From positions 1,984,001 to 2,048,000 of the forward strand of contig NZ_CP032683.1 of the NCBI RefSeq assembly GCF_001304615.2: a DNA stretch of 64,000 bases. Direction: 5' to 3'. The stretch comes from Methanosarcina flavescens (GTDB lineage Archaea; Halobacteriota; Methanosarcinia; Methanosarcinales; Methanosarcinaceae). The position numbers and the translations under genes were made by a program. The notes below the pieces were generated by a model. That model ran no database searches and was not told the origin of the DNA. It saw only the letters and a list, made by a program, of their open reading frames with translations. Below are positions 37,165 through 45,537 of the stretch, piece by piece. Position 1 is the stretch's first letter. Each line of letters opens with the position of its first letter.

Positions 37165-39978
37165 ATGAATGCCATGACCATTGAACATGATCAGATTGTT
37201 CCTTATCGGCAGTCGGCTAACGAAGTGTTGACCGCACTCGGCACGGATGCGCGGACTGGTTTGAGCGAAAAAGAAGCACAGGCGCGGCTCGAAAGATACG
37301 GCAAGAACGAACTGACAGCAGAAAAGCCCGTGACTGCGTGGAGGAAATTCCTGGCGCAGTTTCAGGACATGCTTGTTATCCTGTTGCTTTTCGCAACATT
37401 GATTTCGGCAGGATTGTGGCTGTATGAGCGCGATTCTGCATTGCCTTATGAGGCTATTGCCATTTTTGCTGTCGTACTGCTAAATGCGGTCATGGGTTAC
37501 GTTCAGCAGTCACGGGCTGAGGAAGCGATGGCTGCACTGCGCCAGATGACGGCAGCACACGCAAACGTTATTCGGGACGGGACACGGCAGAGCATTCCAG
37601 CGGCCGATATCGTACCCGGTGACATTATAATCATCGAAGAGGGCAATACTGTCCCGGCAGACGCTAGAGTGATTCAATCAACTGCACTGCAAACAGCTGA
37701 GGCAGCACTGACAGGTGAGAGCCTGCCTGTTTTAAAAGACAATCTCACGATTACGGAAGAGGTAGGGCTCGGCGACCGGGACAATATGATCTTTAGCGGC
37801 ACTGTGGCTGTCTACGGGCACGGGCGTGCAGTGGTCACAGCAACTGGAATGCAGACCGAGATGGGGCGCATTGCCGGGATGCTTAAAGAAACGCCAGTAG
37901 AAACCACTCCTTTACAGGAGGAACTTCACCGCGTTGGCAAACTGCTCGGGATTGTCGTTATCGCTATCGCTGTCGTGATAATCTCAACGATCATCTTGGT
38001 CGAAGATGTAAGAGGTTTCTCAGCCCTTTTTGATGTGCTCATTTTGGGCGTGGCACTTGCTGTCGCGGCGGTGCCGGAAAGTCTGCCCGCGGTAGTGACA
38101 GTTGTCCTCTCTCTCGGTGTGCAGCGTATGGCACAGAAAAATGCCATAGTGCGCCACCTTGCAGCTGTCGAGACTCTCGGCTCGGCTAATGTCATTGCCT
38201 CTGACAAAACAGGAACTCTCACGAAGAACGAAATGACGGTACTTGCAGTAGTTACAGCAAGCGGCCGAGTCAATTTAGATGGTACGGGTTACGCTCCTGA
38301 AGGTGAGGTGCGCAGGGAAGGCGGAGGGAAAATTGATGGCGCACTTGAGTTCGAATTTGTGCGTGCACTTGCAGCTGCCGACAGGGCTAGCAATGCCGTG
38401 CTACATGAGCGTGACGGTCGGTGGATGGTGCATGGCGACCCAACTGAAGGAGCATTGATAGTAGCAGCGCGTAAAGCCGGGCTGGAAGCTGAGGTGCTCA
38501 ATGCGCGGCTGGAACGCATTGGAGAAGTGCCTTTCTCCTCCGAACGTAAACTGATGAGTACGGTCCATACTGATACAGAGCAAAAGGAACGCCTCCTTGC
38601 ATTTACCAAGGGTGCACCGGATGTATTGCTTGCCCGCTGTACCCAGGAACTTGTAGGAGAAGAGATCAAACCTCTTACAGCGGAACGCCGCGCAGAGATT
38701 TTGAAGAAGAATGAGGAACTGGCAGGTGAAGCTCTGCGGACAATTGCTGTTGCTTTCCGTACGTTGCCGAAAGATGAGTTTACGCAGGAAGAGCTTGACG
38801 AAGATGTCGAGAAAGAGCTCATCTTCCTGGGATTGATCGGTATGATCGATCCGCCGCGCAGAGAGGCAAAAGATGCAGTTGCACGTGCAATGTCTGCAGG
38901 AGTTCGCCCGATTATGATTACAGGCGACCATCCTAAAACTGCTACGGTCATTGCTGAGAGTCTTGGCATTCCAGCTCACGGGAAAGCTGTCACAGGAACT
39001 GAGCTTGAGAAGATGCCGCAGGAGGAACTTGACCAGACGGTTCAAACGGTATCGGTCTATGCACGCGTTAATCCAGAACATAAGCTTCGAATCGTGGAAG
39101 CATTAAAACGTACAGGAGCTATTGTGGCGATGACGGGTGATGGTGTCAACGATGCACCAGCTTTGAAAACCGCCGATATAGGGATAGCAATGGGTATTAC
39201 CGGAACAGATGTCTCCAAAGAGGCATCCGATGTTGTGCTTGCTGATGATAATTTCGCAACTATTGTAGGGGCTGTCGAAGAGGGAAGAGCGATTTTCTCC
39301 AATATCCGCAAATTCTTACGTTACCTGCTTTCATCAAACCTCGGGGAAGTAATGATAATGTTCTTCGGCTTGCTGCTGGCAGACGTAATCGGATTAACTG
39401 CCAACGGCGGAACCGGGATAGTGTTACCGTTACTTGCTACTCAGATTCTGTGGATCAATCTTATTTCAGATGGCCCACCCGCGCTCGCGCTTGGGGTTGA
39501 CCCCGCAGATCCGGGATTGATGAGAGAGCCTCCACGCCCGCGGGAAGAAGGAGTGATCACCCGCAGCATGTGGGTTGGCAACCTCTTTACTGGCGCAATC
39601 ATGGCAGCTGGGACTCTGCTAGTACTGGATGCCAGCTTACCTGGGGGTTTGATCGAGGGTTCGGGTAACCTGCAATATGCGCAAACAATGGCCTTTAACA
39701 CAGTGGTCTTCTTTTCACTATTCGTTGTTTTCAATGCACGTTCAGATAAACAGAGCGCGTTCGTCGGTTTGTTCTCAAACAAATGGCTGTGGGGAGCAGT
39801 CCTGTTGTCCCTCTTACTGCAAGTAGCAGTAATTTACATCCCGTTTCTGCAGCAGGCGTTTTCGACCGTTAGCCTTAGCCCTGGTGACTGGCTGCTCTGT
39901 GCGGCAGTAGCAAGCTCGGTACTGTGGCTGCGCGAATTAAGCAAAATTGTTGTACGCGCAAGGGAAAATCGAACATAA
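37165..39978 (+). CDS. P-type ATPase, P2 (Ca2+/Na+-type cation pump)
   Basis: The 937-residue pump has the full P2 layout: an N-terminal cation_ATPase_N domain (NEVLTALGTDARTGLSEKEAQARL), TGES near residue 185, the membrane helix 4 motif VAAVPESLPAVV near residue 300, the phosphorylation site SDKTGTLTKNE near residue 347, TGDGVNDAPALK near residue 655, and helix 6 NLISDGPPALALG near residue 770 with the N-x-x-S-D pattern of ion ligands. It resembles PacL/PMR1-like pumps, and Ca2+ is the usual substrate although Na+ or Mn2+ cannot be excluded. Codon use is visibly GC-richer (many GCG, CGC, CGG) than its neighbours, suggesting transfer from a bacterium. The stop is UAA. Confidence 0.92.
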   Translation: MNAMTIEHDQIVPYRQSANEVLTALGTDARTGLSEKEAQARLERYGKNELTAEKPVTAWRKFLAQFQDMLVILLLFATLISAGLWLYERDSALPYEAIAIFAVVLLNAVMGYVQQSRAEEAMAALRQMTAAHANVIRDGTRQSIPAADIVPGDIIIIEEGNTVPADARVIQSTALQTAEAALTGESLPVLKDNLTITEEVGLGDRDNMIFSGTVAVYGHGRAVVTATGMQTEMGRIAGMLKETPVETTPLQEELHRVGKLLGIVVIAIAVVIISTIILVEDVRGFSALFDVLILGVALAVAAVPESLPAVVTVVLSLGVQRMAQKNAIVRHLAAVETLGSANVIASDKTGTLTKNEMTVLAVVTASGRVNLDGTGYAPEGEVRREGGGKIDGALEFEFVRALAAADRASNAVLHERDGRWMVHGDPTEGALIVAARKAGLEAEVLNARLERIGEVPFSSERKLMSTVHTDTEQKERLLAFTKGAPDVLLARCTQELVGEEIKPLTAERRAEILKKNEELAGEALRTIAVAFRTLPKDEFTQEELDEDVEKELIFLGLIGMIDPPRREAKDAVARAMSAGVRPIMITGDHPKTATVIAESLGIPAHGKAVTGTELEKMPQEELDQTVQTVSVYARVNPEHKLRIVEALKRTGAIVAMTGDGVNDAPALKTADIGIAMGITGTDVSKEASDVVLADDNFATIVGAVEEGRAIFSNIRKFLRYLLSSNLGEVMIMFFGLLLADVIGLTANGGTGIVLPLLATQILWINLISDGPPALALGVDPADPGLMREPPRPREEGVITRSMWVGNLFTGAIMAAGTLLVLDASLPGGLIEGSGNLQYAQTMAFNTVVFFSLFVVFNARSDKQSAFVGLFSNKWLWGAVLLSLLLQVAVIYIPFLQQAFSTVSLSPGDWLLCAAVASSVLWLRELSKIVVRARENRT

Positions 39979-40192
39979 GGAAGTCATGTTTGCCGGTTTA
40001 TGCTGCACTTCTCAAGGCATTTAAGGCAGGCAGCCCACATAACCGGAGTCTTCCTTTCCAGACAAACAAATAAAGAGTTTCTTCAACCTCTTCAATTTTT
40101 CAACCACGTCTTTAAGCTAATGAAGCTTCACGACAATGTAAAATAAACCCTCAAAAGTTTTTTAAGCAATAGGAAAGTTTAATGTTTTGACA

Positions 40193-40242
40193 AGAAAAGA
40201 GAAAGTTATCCCCTCCATGTTCTCTTTTCTTTTCCTTTTTTT
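40193..40242 (+). terminator. Strong hairpin with T tract after the P2-type ATPase
   Basis: AGAAAAGAGAA (40193-40203) pairs perfectly with TTCTCTTTTCT (40220-40230), followed by a run of T and C. It lies 215 bp past the ATPase stop. Confidence 0.6.
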
Positions 40243-40256
40243 CAACTTCACTTTTG

Positions 40257-40346
40257 GAACGAGGGGTTAGAGCCTGTATAACCTGTCCTCAGTGGAGGGA
40301 AGTATGACTCAGGAAGCTGGCTAGTCTTAGCTTAACTGTAACTCAC
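40257..40346 (+). mobile_element. Relic right end / omega-RNA of an IS605-type element
   Basis: This 90-bp segment aligns end to end with 30351-30439, the right end of the intact element: both begin GAACG-x-GGGG, share AGAGCCTGT, a CAGT/GGAAG-like middle, CAGGAAGC, a TAGTCTTAG/GAGTCTTTAG loop region, and finish GTAACTCAC versus GTAGTTCAC. The hairpin arms have decayed. No tnpA or tnpB sequence adjoins it, so it is a solo relic. Confidence 0.65.
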
Positions 40347-40528
40347 ATACTGTTGTTATAAAAACGGAGCCAAATGGCTTAATCCTAAAATCTACGAAAG
40401 TTTCACCTCTAAATTTAGATTTATGCATGGTGCATGGTGCATATTTGAATTCTGAAACCTTAAAGCATTTATTTCCTTGTATAAGACAATTAGATAAGTT
40501 TATTACATCCGAGCGCGTAGATTAAAAT
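40347..40528. other. Intergenic region
   Basis: A/T-rich DNA with a doubled GCATGGTGCAT at about 40424-40441. No gene seen. Confidence 0.4.
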
Positions 40529-40684
40529 ATGTCCGTATTGCTTGAGGACTACGGGTCTATCAGTCACATTCCCCTGGACGTAGCCTTTAGGGATGCCATT
40601 TTCATCGGGATCTTTAGCATCATTATTTTCTTTATTCTGGTCCTTGCTGTGCGCCGTGGTATCCGGAAAGCGCAGAGCATTTAA
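40529..40684 (+). CDS. Small single-span membrane protein, 51 residues
   Basis: An ATG at 40529 opens a 51-codon frame encoding a short polar N-terminus (MSVLLEDYGSISHIPLDVAF), one strongly hydrophobic segment (AIFIGIFSIIIFFILVLAV, about residues 23-41) and a basic tail RRGIRKAQSI, so by the positive-inside rule the tail is cytosolic. Composition and hydrophobicity argue for a real small protein, but no ribosome site is evident and it could be the surviving end of a larger gene. It lies 270 bp before the CopB-type ATPase and may be linked to it. The family was not recognised. Confidence 0.45.
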   Translation: MSVLLEDYGSISHIPLDVAFRDAIFIGIFSIIIFFILVLAVRRGIRKAQSI

Positions 40685-40952
40685 ATCCTATCATATGCAT
40701 GTTTTTCTTTTATTTTCCCTTTCAGGATGGCTTAAAGTAGCTTTGCTCTGGTTTTTTTCCTTCGTTTGTTTAGAGTATTTTGAGTATTCTTTTCAAGTTT
40801 TTCCTGCTTTTTATCCTTTAGATATTAATCCTCTAGACTGACTGGTCGTAAAGGTTTATCTTTCCTGACTCAGGATATTTGGTTCTTTTATTTTCAAATA
40901 TATTAGAAATTATAATACTTAATAAAATCAAAATCAGGGGAATTGGGTAGAT

Positions 40953-43307
40953 ATGCAGGCTGAAAAGAGGGGAGTAGATACTGATAGTTCTAGAACTGAA
41001 GTAAATGATCCTCCTCTCATGAATAAAAGTCATATCTCGGGAAGAGAAACGTCAGGGAATTCCTATGAATCTCATGGAGAAAGTGGGAATAAACCTGCGG
41101 GAAATACGATACATCAGGGACATCCTGAGGATCAAACAGTGCGTACCAAAGAGAAATCGTTGGGTCACGGACAACATGAAGAAATGGGACTTGGAAGCCC
41201 TGAGCAGCATGAAGAGATGAAGCAGGCAGAGATGAAACACGGACAACATGGTGAGATGGAACACGAGGGTCACGAACCACATGCAGAAATGAGACATGAA
41301 GGAACGGAACATGAGGGTCACGGAGCTGCCGGCGGGAAAGGGCATGGAAACCATCATGCCCATATGCTTGAAGATTTCAGGAAGAGATTTATTGTTTCCT
41401 TAGTGTTGACTTTCCCGGTTTTGCTGCTTTCATCTACTATCCAGGATTTTTTTAACTTTGAGCTTCGCGTACAGGGTTCGGATTATCTCTCCTTCTTGTT
41501 TTCCTCGGTCATTTATTTCTACGGCGGGTATCCATTTCTCAGGGGAATAAAAGAGGAGCTTTCCGAAAAGTCACCTGGAATGATGACCCTTATAGCCATT
41601 GCAATCAGTGTGGCTTATTTTTACAGCTCTGCTGTAGTTTTCGGGCTGCATGGCGAGGTCTTTTTCTGGGAGCTTGTGACCCTTATCGACGTAATGCTGC
41701 TCGGGCACTGGCTTGAGATGCGTTCCGTAATGGGAGCCTCAAGAGCCCTTGAAGAGCTTGTAAAGATCATGCCTTCAGTCGCCCACCTGAAGAAAAATGG
41801 AGACTTTGTCGATGTGGAGGTTGACAAGCTGAAAATTGGGGATGAAGTTCTGATCAAGCCCGGAGAAAAGCTGCCTGTGGATGGGACAGTTGTGGAGGGG
41901 ACAAGCAGCGTCAACGAATCCATGCTTACCGGGGAGTCGAAACCTGTCACGAAAAACCCTGGAAACGACGTTATCGGCGGTTCGATTAATGGGGAGGCAG
42001 CTTTTGTCGTCAGGGTAGAAAAGACCGGCAAGGATACCTATCTCAGCCAGGTTGTCGAGCTTGTCAGGACTGCCCAGGAAAGCAAGTCAAAAACTCAGGA
42101 TCTGGCAAACCGAGCTGCCCTTTATCTCACAATAATAGCCCTGACTGTGGGAACTCTCACCTTTATTCTCTGGATTCTTTTCGGTCAGCAGCTTGTCTTT
42201 GCGCTTGAAAGGTCAGTGACTGTAATGGTTATTACCTGCCCACACGCCCTTGGGCTTGCAATCCCTCTCGTAGTTGCAGTTTCAACATCTCTTGCCGCAA
42301 AATCCGGTCTCCTTATTCGGGACAGGCAAGCATTTGAAAAAGCACGCAATCTTCAGGCTATTATTTTTGACAAAACTGGTACATTAACCGAAGGACGGTT
42401 TGGGGTTACAGACGTAGTCTCTCTTTCAGGCGAAGAAAACAGAACCGGAGAGAATAATGACAGAATTTTAAGCCTCGCTGCTTCTCTGGAAGCCAGTTCG
42501 GAACATCCTATTGCAACAGGCATTCTGGAAAGTGCACGGGAAAGAGGGCTGCAAACCCAGCCTGTGGAAGAATTCAGCTCGATTCCAGGAAAAGGGATAC
42601 AGGGCATGGTTGAAGGAAAAAAATTCCTTGTTGTGAGTCCTGGCTATCTTGAAGAAAAAGGGATTGCCCTCAAGAACGAGGAGATTGAGGAAATCAAAGC
42701 GCAGGGAAAGACCGTCGTGTTCCTGCTTGAGGGAGATAAGGTACTTGGAGCCGTTGCACTTGCCGATATTGTCAGGAGAGAATCGAGGGAGGCTATCTCA
42801 AGACTTAAAAGTATGGGAATTAGATGCGTCATGCTTACAGGGGATAACCGCTATGTGGCAGCCTGGGTAGCCCGAGAACTCGAGCTTGATGATTATTTCG
42901 CAGAAGTCCTTCCTCATGAGAAAGCCGAGAAGGTCAAAGAAGTTCAGGCTCAGTACATCACAGGCATGGTCGGAGACGGGGTTAATGATGCGCCTGCCTT
43001 GGCTCAGGCTGATGTCGGAATAGCCATAGGAGCAGGTACGGATGTTGCAATCGAAACCGCTGATATAGTCCTGGTAAAAAATGATCCGAGAGATGTAGTT
43101 TATATCATCGGGCTTTCAAGAAAAACTTACTCCAAGATGTATCAGAACCTTCTCTGGGCAACAGGATATAACGTTTTTGCAATTCCTCTTGCAGCAGGGA
43201 TACTCTATGGATACGGAATCTTACTGAGCCCTGCCGTGGGTGCAGTTCTAATGAGCCTGAGTACTATAATAGTAGCAATAAACGCGAGGACTTTAAAGAT
43301 GGGGTGA
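40953..43307 (+). CDS. Copper-transporting P1B-type ATPase, CopB class (CPH motif)
   Basis: The 784-residue pump expels copper (or silver). Residues 1-135 form a His/Met/Glu-rich cytosolic tail with many HGQHEEM/HEGHEPHAEM-type repeats, with no CxxC metal-binding domain. Core motifs are LTGESKPVTK near residue 325, TCPHALGLAIP near residue 430 in the ion path, the phosphorylation site FDKTGTLTEG near residue 472, SSEHPIATGI near residue 515 and MVGDGVNDAPAL near residue 675. CPH in place of CPC, with a His-rich tail, defines the CopB/P1B-3 group. A 35-residue protein gene follows after four bases. The stop is UGA inside that gene's ribosome site. Confidence 0.94.
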   Translation: MQAEKRGVDTDSSRTEVNDPPLMNKSHISGRETSGNSYESHGESGNKPAGNTIHQGHPEDQTVRTKEKSLGHGQHEEMGLGSPEQHEEMKQAEMKHGQHGEMEHEGHEPHAEMRHEGTEHEGHGAAGGKGHGNHHAHMLEDFRKRFIVSLVLTFPVLLLSSTIQDFFNFELRVQGSDYLSFLFSSVIYFYGGYPFLRGIKEELSEKSPGMMTLIAIAISVAYFYSSAVVFGLHGEVFFWELVTLIDVMLLGHWLEMRSVMGASRALEELVKIMPSVAHLKKNGDFVDVEVDKLKIGDEVLIKPGEKLPVDGTVVEGTSSVNESMLTGESKPVTKNPGNDVIGGSINGEAAFVVRVEKTGKDTYLSQVVELVRTAQESKSKTQDLANRAALYLTIIALTVGTLTFILWILFGQQLVFALERSVTVMVITCPHALGLAIPLVVAVSTSLAAKSGLLIRDRQAFEKARNLQAIIFDKTGTLTEGRFGVTDVVSLSGEENRTGENNDRILSLAASLEASSEHPIATGILESARERGLQTQPVEEFSSIPGKGIQGMVEGKKFLVVSPGYLEEKGIALKNEEIEEIKAQGKTVVFLLEGDKVLGAVALADIVRRESREAISRLKSMGIRCVMLTGDNRYVAAWVARELELDDYFAEVLPHEKAEKVKEVQAQYITGMVGDGVNDAPALAQADVGIAIGAGTDVAIETADIVLVKNDPRDVVYIIGLSRKTYSKMYQNLLWATGYNVFAIPLAAGILYGYGILLSPAVGAVLMSLSTIIVAINARTLKMG

Positions 43308-43311
43308 TTTA

Positions 43312-43419
43312 ATGCTTGGAATATTCCGCAGTATAAAGAAGTTGATCGCTTTAGCTGCACTAGCTTCTGCAGTAATCGGATTCATTTCAAGATTTACTGG
43401 GAAGAAAAGGAAAAGATAA
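43312..43419 (+). CDS. Very small basic amphipathic protein after the Cu-ATPase, 35 residues
   Basis: The frame MLGIFRSIKKLIALAALASA continues to FISRFTGKKRKR and UAA. It begins four bases after the copper ATPase stop, and a clear GGGGTG ribosome site six bases upstream overlaps that stop, so it is very likely translated and coupled to the ATPase. A single hydrophobic segment (about residues 11-25) lies between basic ends. Possible roles are a small regulatory subunit or membrane stabiliser of the pump. No family is known to me. Confidence 0.6.
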   Translation: MLGIFRSIKKLIALAALASAVIGFISRFTGKKRKR

Positions 43420-43611
43420 ATTTTAAAGCTTTAGACCAGGGGTTATATCGGAAAATTCAAAAAGGCTGCTGGAAAAGGATTTATTCTAGAAATAGCTGCT
43501 AAAAGCAGGTAGATTTTACTTTCCAGCTTCTACATAGCTTTCCGGTAACTACGGGTTCAAACTTTTACCTTTTTATCAAATTTTTATCTTTTCATCAAAC
43601 TTTTATCTTTT

Positions 43612-44061
43612 TTATTTAATTTCGGTTTCATTCTCTATGGTTGCCGGGGAAATTTCGATCTCGCTTTTATGCAGGTTGATTCCGCTTTTGTCCTCAATTA
43701 TAGTTTTCAATTCATATTCGGAATTTTCCTTTCTTGGGAATTCAAGTACAATCGGATTTTCAACCGAAACGTTCCCGTAAAACTTTTCACTAACGTTTTC
43801 GAGGGAATTCCCGTCTTCCCTGAACTCATAACTCATGTAGCAGTCAAATCTGGAACCTGGATTTCTTGGGGTATAGGTAAACAAAAACCTGTCTTCGTAG
43901 CTGTGGGATTCGCTTACGAATATATCCAGAGAACCCTTCCCCATAATTCTTTCTCGCTGTACTGCTCCCTTTTCTCCTAGAGGCTGATCAATCAGTTGTA
44001 CAACTATTACTGCAGTCACGACCATGAGAATAATCATCAATAGCTTGGTTGTATTACTCAT
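43612..44061 (-). CDS. Hypothetical membrane-anchored extracytoplasmic protein
   Basis: The 149-residue protein has an N-terminal membrane anchor or signal (residues 6-23, KLLMIILMVVTAVIVVQL) followed by a soluble, beta-rich domain with Asn-x-Ser/Thr sites typical of surface proteins (LENVSEKFYGNVSVENP). It has two prolines around a single Cys but no catalytic motif. I do not recognise the family. It lies opposite to the copper pump genes with its own promoter, since the gap upstream is non-coding. Confidence 0.65.
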   Translation of the reverse strand: MSNTTKLLMIILMVVTAVIVVQLIDQPLGEKGAVQRERIMGKGSLDIFVSESHSYEDRFLFTYTPRNPGSRFDCYMSYEFREDGNSLENVSEKFYGNVSVENPIVLEFPRKENSEYELKTIIEDKSGINLHKSEIEISPATIENETEIK

Positions 44062-44248
44062 ACTAAACCCCGGTCTAAGATTCCACTTTATTTGCCGGAA
44101 CTATAAGGTTAGATTTTTTTAGTTACAGTCGTTTCTCAAGATGTAGTTTATCTGGTTTAAAACATACGATTTAAATATGTAACTCAAACTTTCTCTGGAG
44201 CCCAGAACTCAGGCAATGAGAATACCGAATCTATTCCTGGTCAGTGTC

Positions 44249-44446
44249 TCAGCTTTTTTCAAAATACCTGAGCCGGAAATCGAGCAAAAAGACAGTGTAG
44301 ATTACCAGGCCTGCAATTAAAAAAGAAATTCCGGCAAGCATTTCATATAAAAGACCACCAAGGACAAGCCCGATGATGGCAGCAAGACTTCCGAAACTGC
44401 TGGCAAATCCCTGTATAGTGCCTTGATATTCTCGCCCTGCAACGTT
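44249..44446 (-). pseudogene. C-terminal remnant of a major facilitator superfamily transporter
   Basis: Minus-strand reading from 44446 to the UGA at 44249 gives GREYQGTIQGFASSFGSLAA and then two hydrophobic segments (IIGLVLGGLLYEML, ISFLIAGLVIYTVFLL), ending DFRLRYFEKS. The QG-x9-SLAAIIGLVLGG pattern is the eleventh-helix region of drug-efflux MFS proteins. The frame has no start codon and begins directly after the stop of the neighbouring gene, so only the last 65 codons or so survive. Confidence 0.65.
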
Positions 44447-44713
44447 TTACTTCTTGTGGACAGTTTGCTCTTTAATTCTCAGAATATCAGCCCAGGCTCG
44501 TTTCCCACACTGCGGGCATTTCACATATTTTTTATTCCCACCGTTGGGGCTGAGCAAATCTTCAAATGTTGAGACCTCAAAGACATCGCCGCATCTGGGA
44601 CAGAGGTAGGCGGAGTTTTTTGCATGCCATGTTACAAGCAGGGCAGCACCTCCGACTATTATAGTAAGCCAGAGATACCAGCAGTCAGGAGGAAGTAAAA
44701 CCGATGCTATCAC
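44447..44713 (-). CDS. Zinc-ribbon membrane protein, 5' end uncertain
   Basis: From a GTG at 44713 the product has 88 residues: a hydrophobic segment (LWLTIIVGGAALLVTW) and then a zinc ribbon with CPRCGDVFEV and CPQCGKRAWAD about 30 residues apart. The same frame stays open upstream to a UAA at 44801-44803 and encodes a convincing extra membrane helix (GKALILFTFIALVVIASVLL), but it contains no ATG, GTG or TTG before that stop. The original start has probably been lost, or a rare start is used. It replaces the upstream part of the MFS remnant, so this site is a rearrangement junction. The function is unknown. Confidence 0.6.
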   Translation of the reverse strand: MIASVLLPPDCWYLWLTIIVGGAALLVTWHAKNSAYLCPRCGDVFEVSTFEDLLSPNGGNKKYVKCPQCGKRAWADILRIKEQTVHKK

Positions 44714-44981
44714 AACTAATGCTATGAATGTAAAAAGTATCAGAGCTTTTCCGTACCAGTCGCTTTTCGAGATTTCACTATACCTGTTTCTATCCGTAGC
44801 TTACCCCCCGGCTGTGCTCTTTCCTGGATATTTTATGCTAGAAAATAGGGTTTGGGGTTATTTAATGGTACTTTTTCCCCTCTTCGGGTTAAGATGCGGA
44901 AAAACTTTGTAAATCGTAAAGTATTTAAAAACTTTTTCTGACAATAAAGAGATTCTGAATGGAGCAATCATTTAAGTTTAC

Positions 44982-45299
44982 TTATTTTGTTCTTACTAAC
45001 AGTCCCCGAATCATGTCTCCAGAGTACCATACCTGAACTTCCAGACGTTCTGGACATTTGCAGAAGGCATCCTGCACTGCGATCTGAGTACTGGGATCCG
45101 GGTTATCCAGATGCCTCCACTCATCATTAACAAAAAGCCATAAACTTCTTGTACTGCCTTCTGGATAGGGTATCAACTCAAGCCAGTATCGAGTTGCTAT
45201 GCCAGTTTCCACAGTCTCTGGCTCGATTTCCTTCTGGCTTTCCGGATTATTCGGCAAGCCTTTAGGTAAAGCCTCAGGTTCTGATGAGTTATCTGTCAT
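44982..45299 (-). CDS. Hypothetical protein, 105 residues
   Basis: A small acidic soluble protein. An unstructured Pro/Glu-rich N-terminus (residues 1-30) is followed by a compact domain with YWLELIPYPEGSTRSLWLFVNDEWRHLDNP and FCKCPERLEVQVWYSGDMI, so an aromatic-rich beta fold is likely. No family was recognised. It has its own promoter region, because the genes on both sides are distant or unrelated. Confidence 0.6.
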   Translation of the reverse strand: MTDNSSEPEALPKGLPNNPESQKEIEPETVETGIATRYWLELIPYPEGSTRSLWLFVNDEWRHLDNPDPSTQIAVQDAFCKCPERLEVQVWYSGDMIRGLLVRTK

Positions 45300-45537
45300 T
45301 TATTTATCCCCTTTTAATTAACTGCAGGTATCATATAATCATGCCTAATTTACCAACTAATACTCATATAATTATATATTTACTAAAGGAAATGTGTTTA
45401 GAAACTAAAATCCCGCAAGGTATATACCCCCAAATTTTTACCTCACTGGTTTTCGTGACCTTACTGGTCTTAGATTTTTACTGAGGTTGAAAAAGTTTTA
45501 ACCTGAGATTCTCAGGTTACAAGCCTGGATTCAGATT

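Noticed and set aside
38289-38969. A 226-codon minus-strand frame opposite the P2-type ATPase gene
   Set aside because: It is Ser/Arg/Pro-rich shadow sequence of a well-supported gene.
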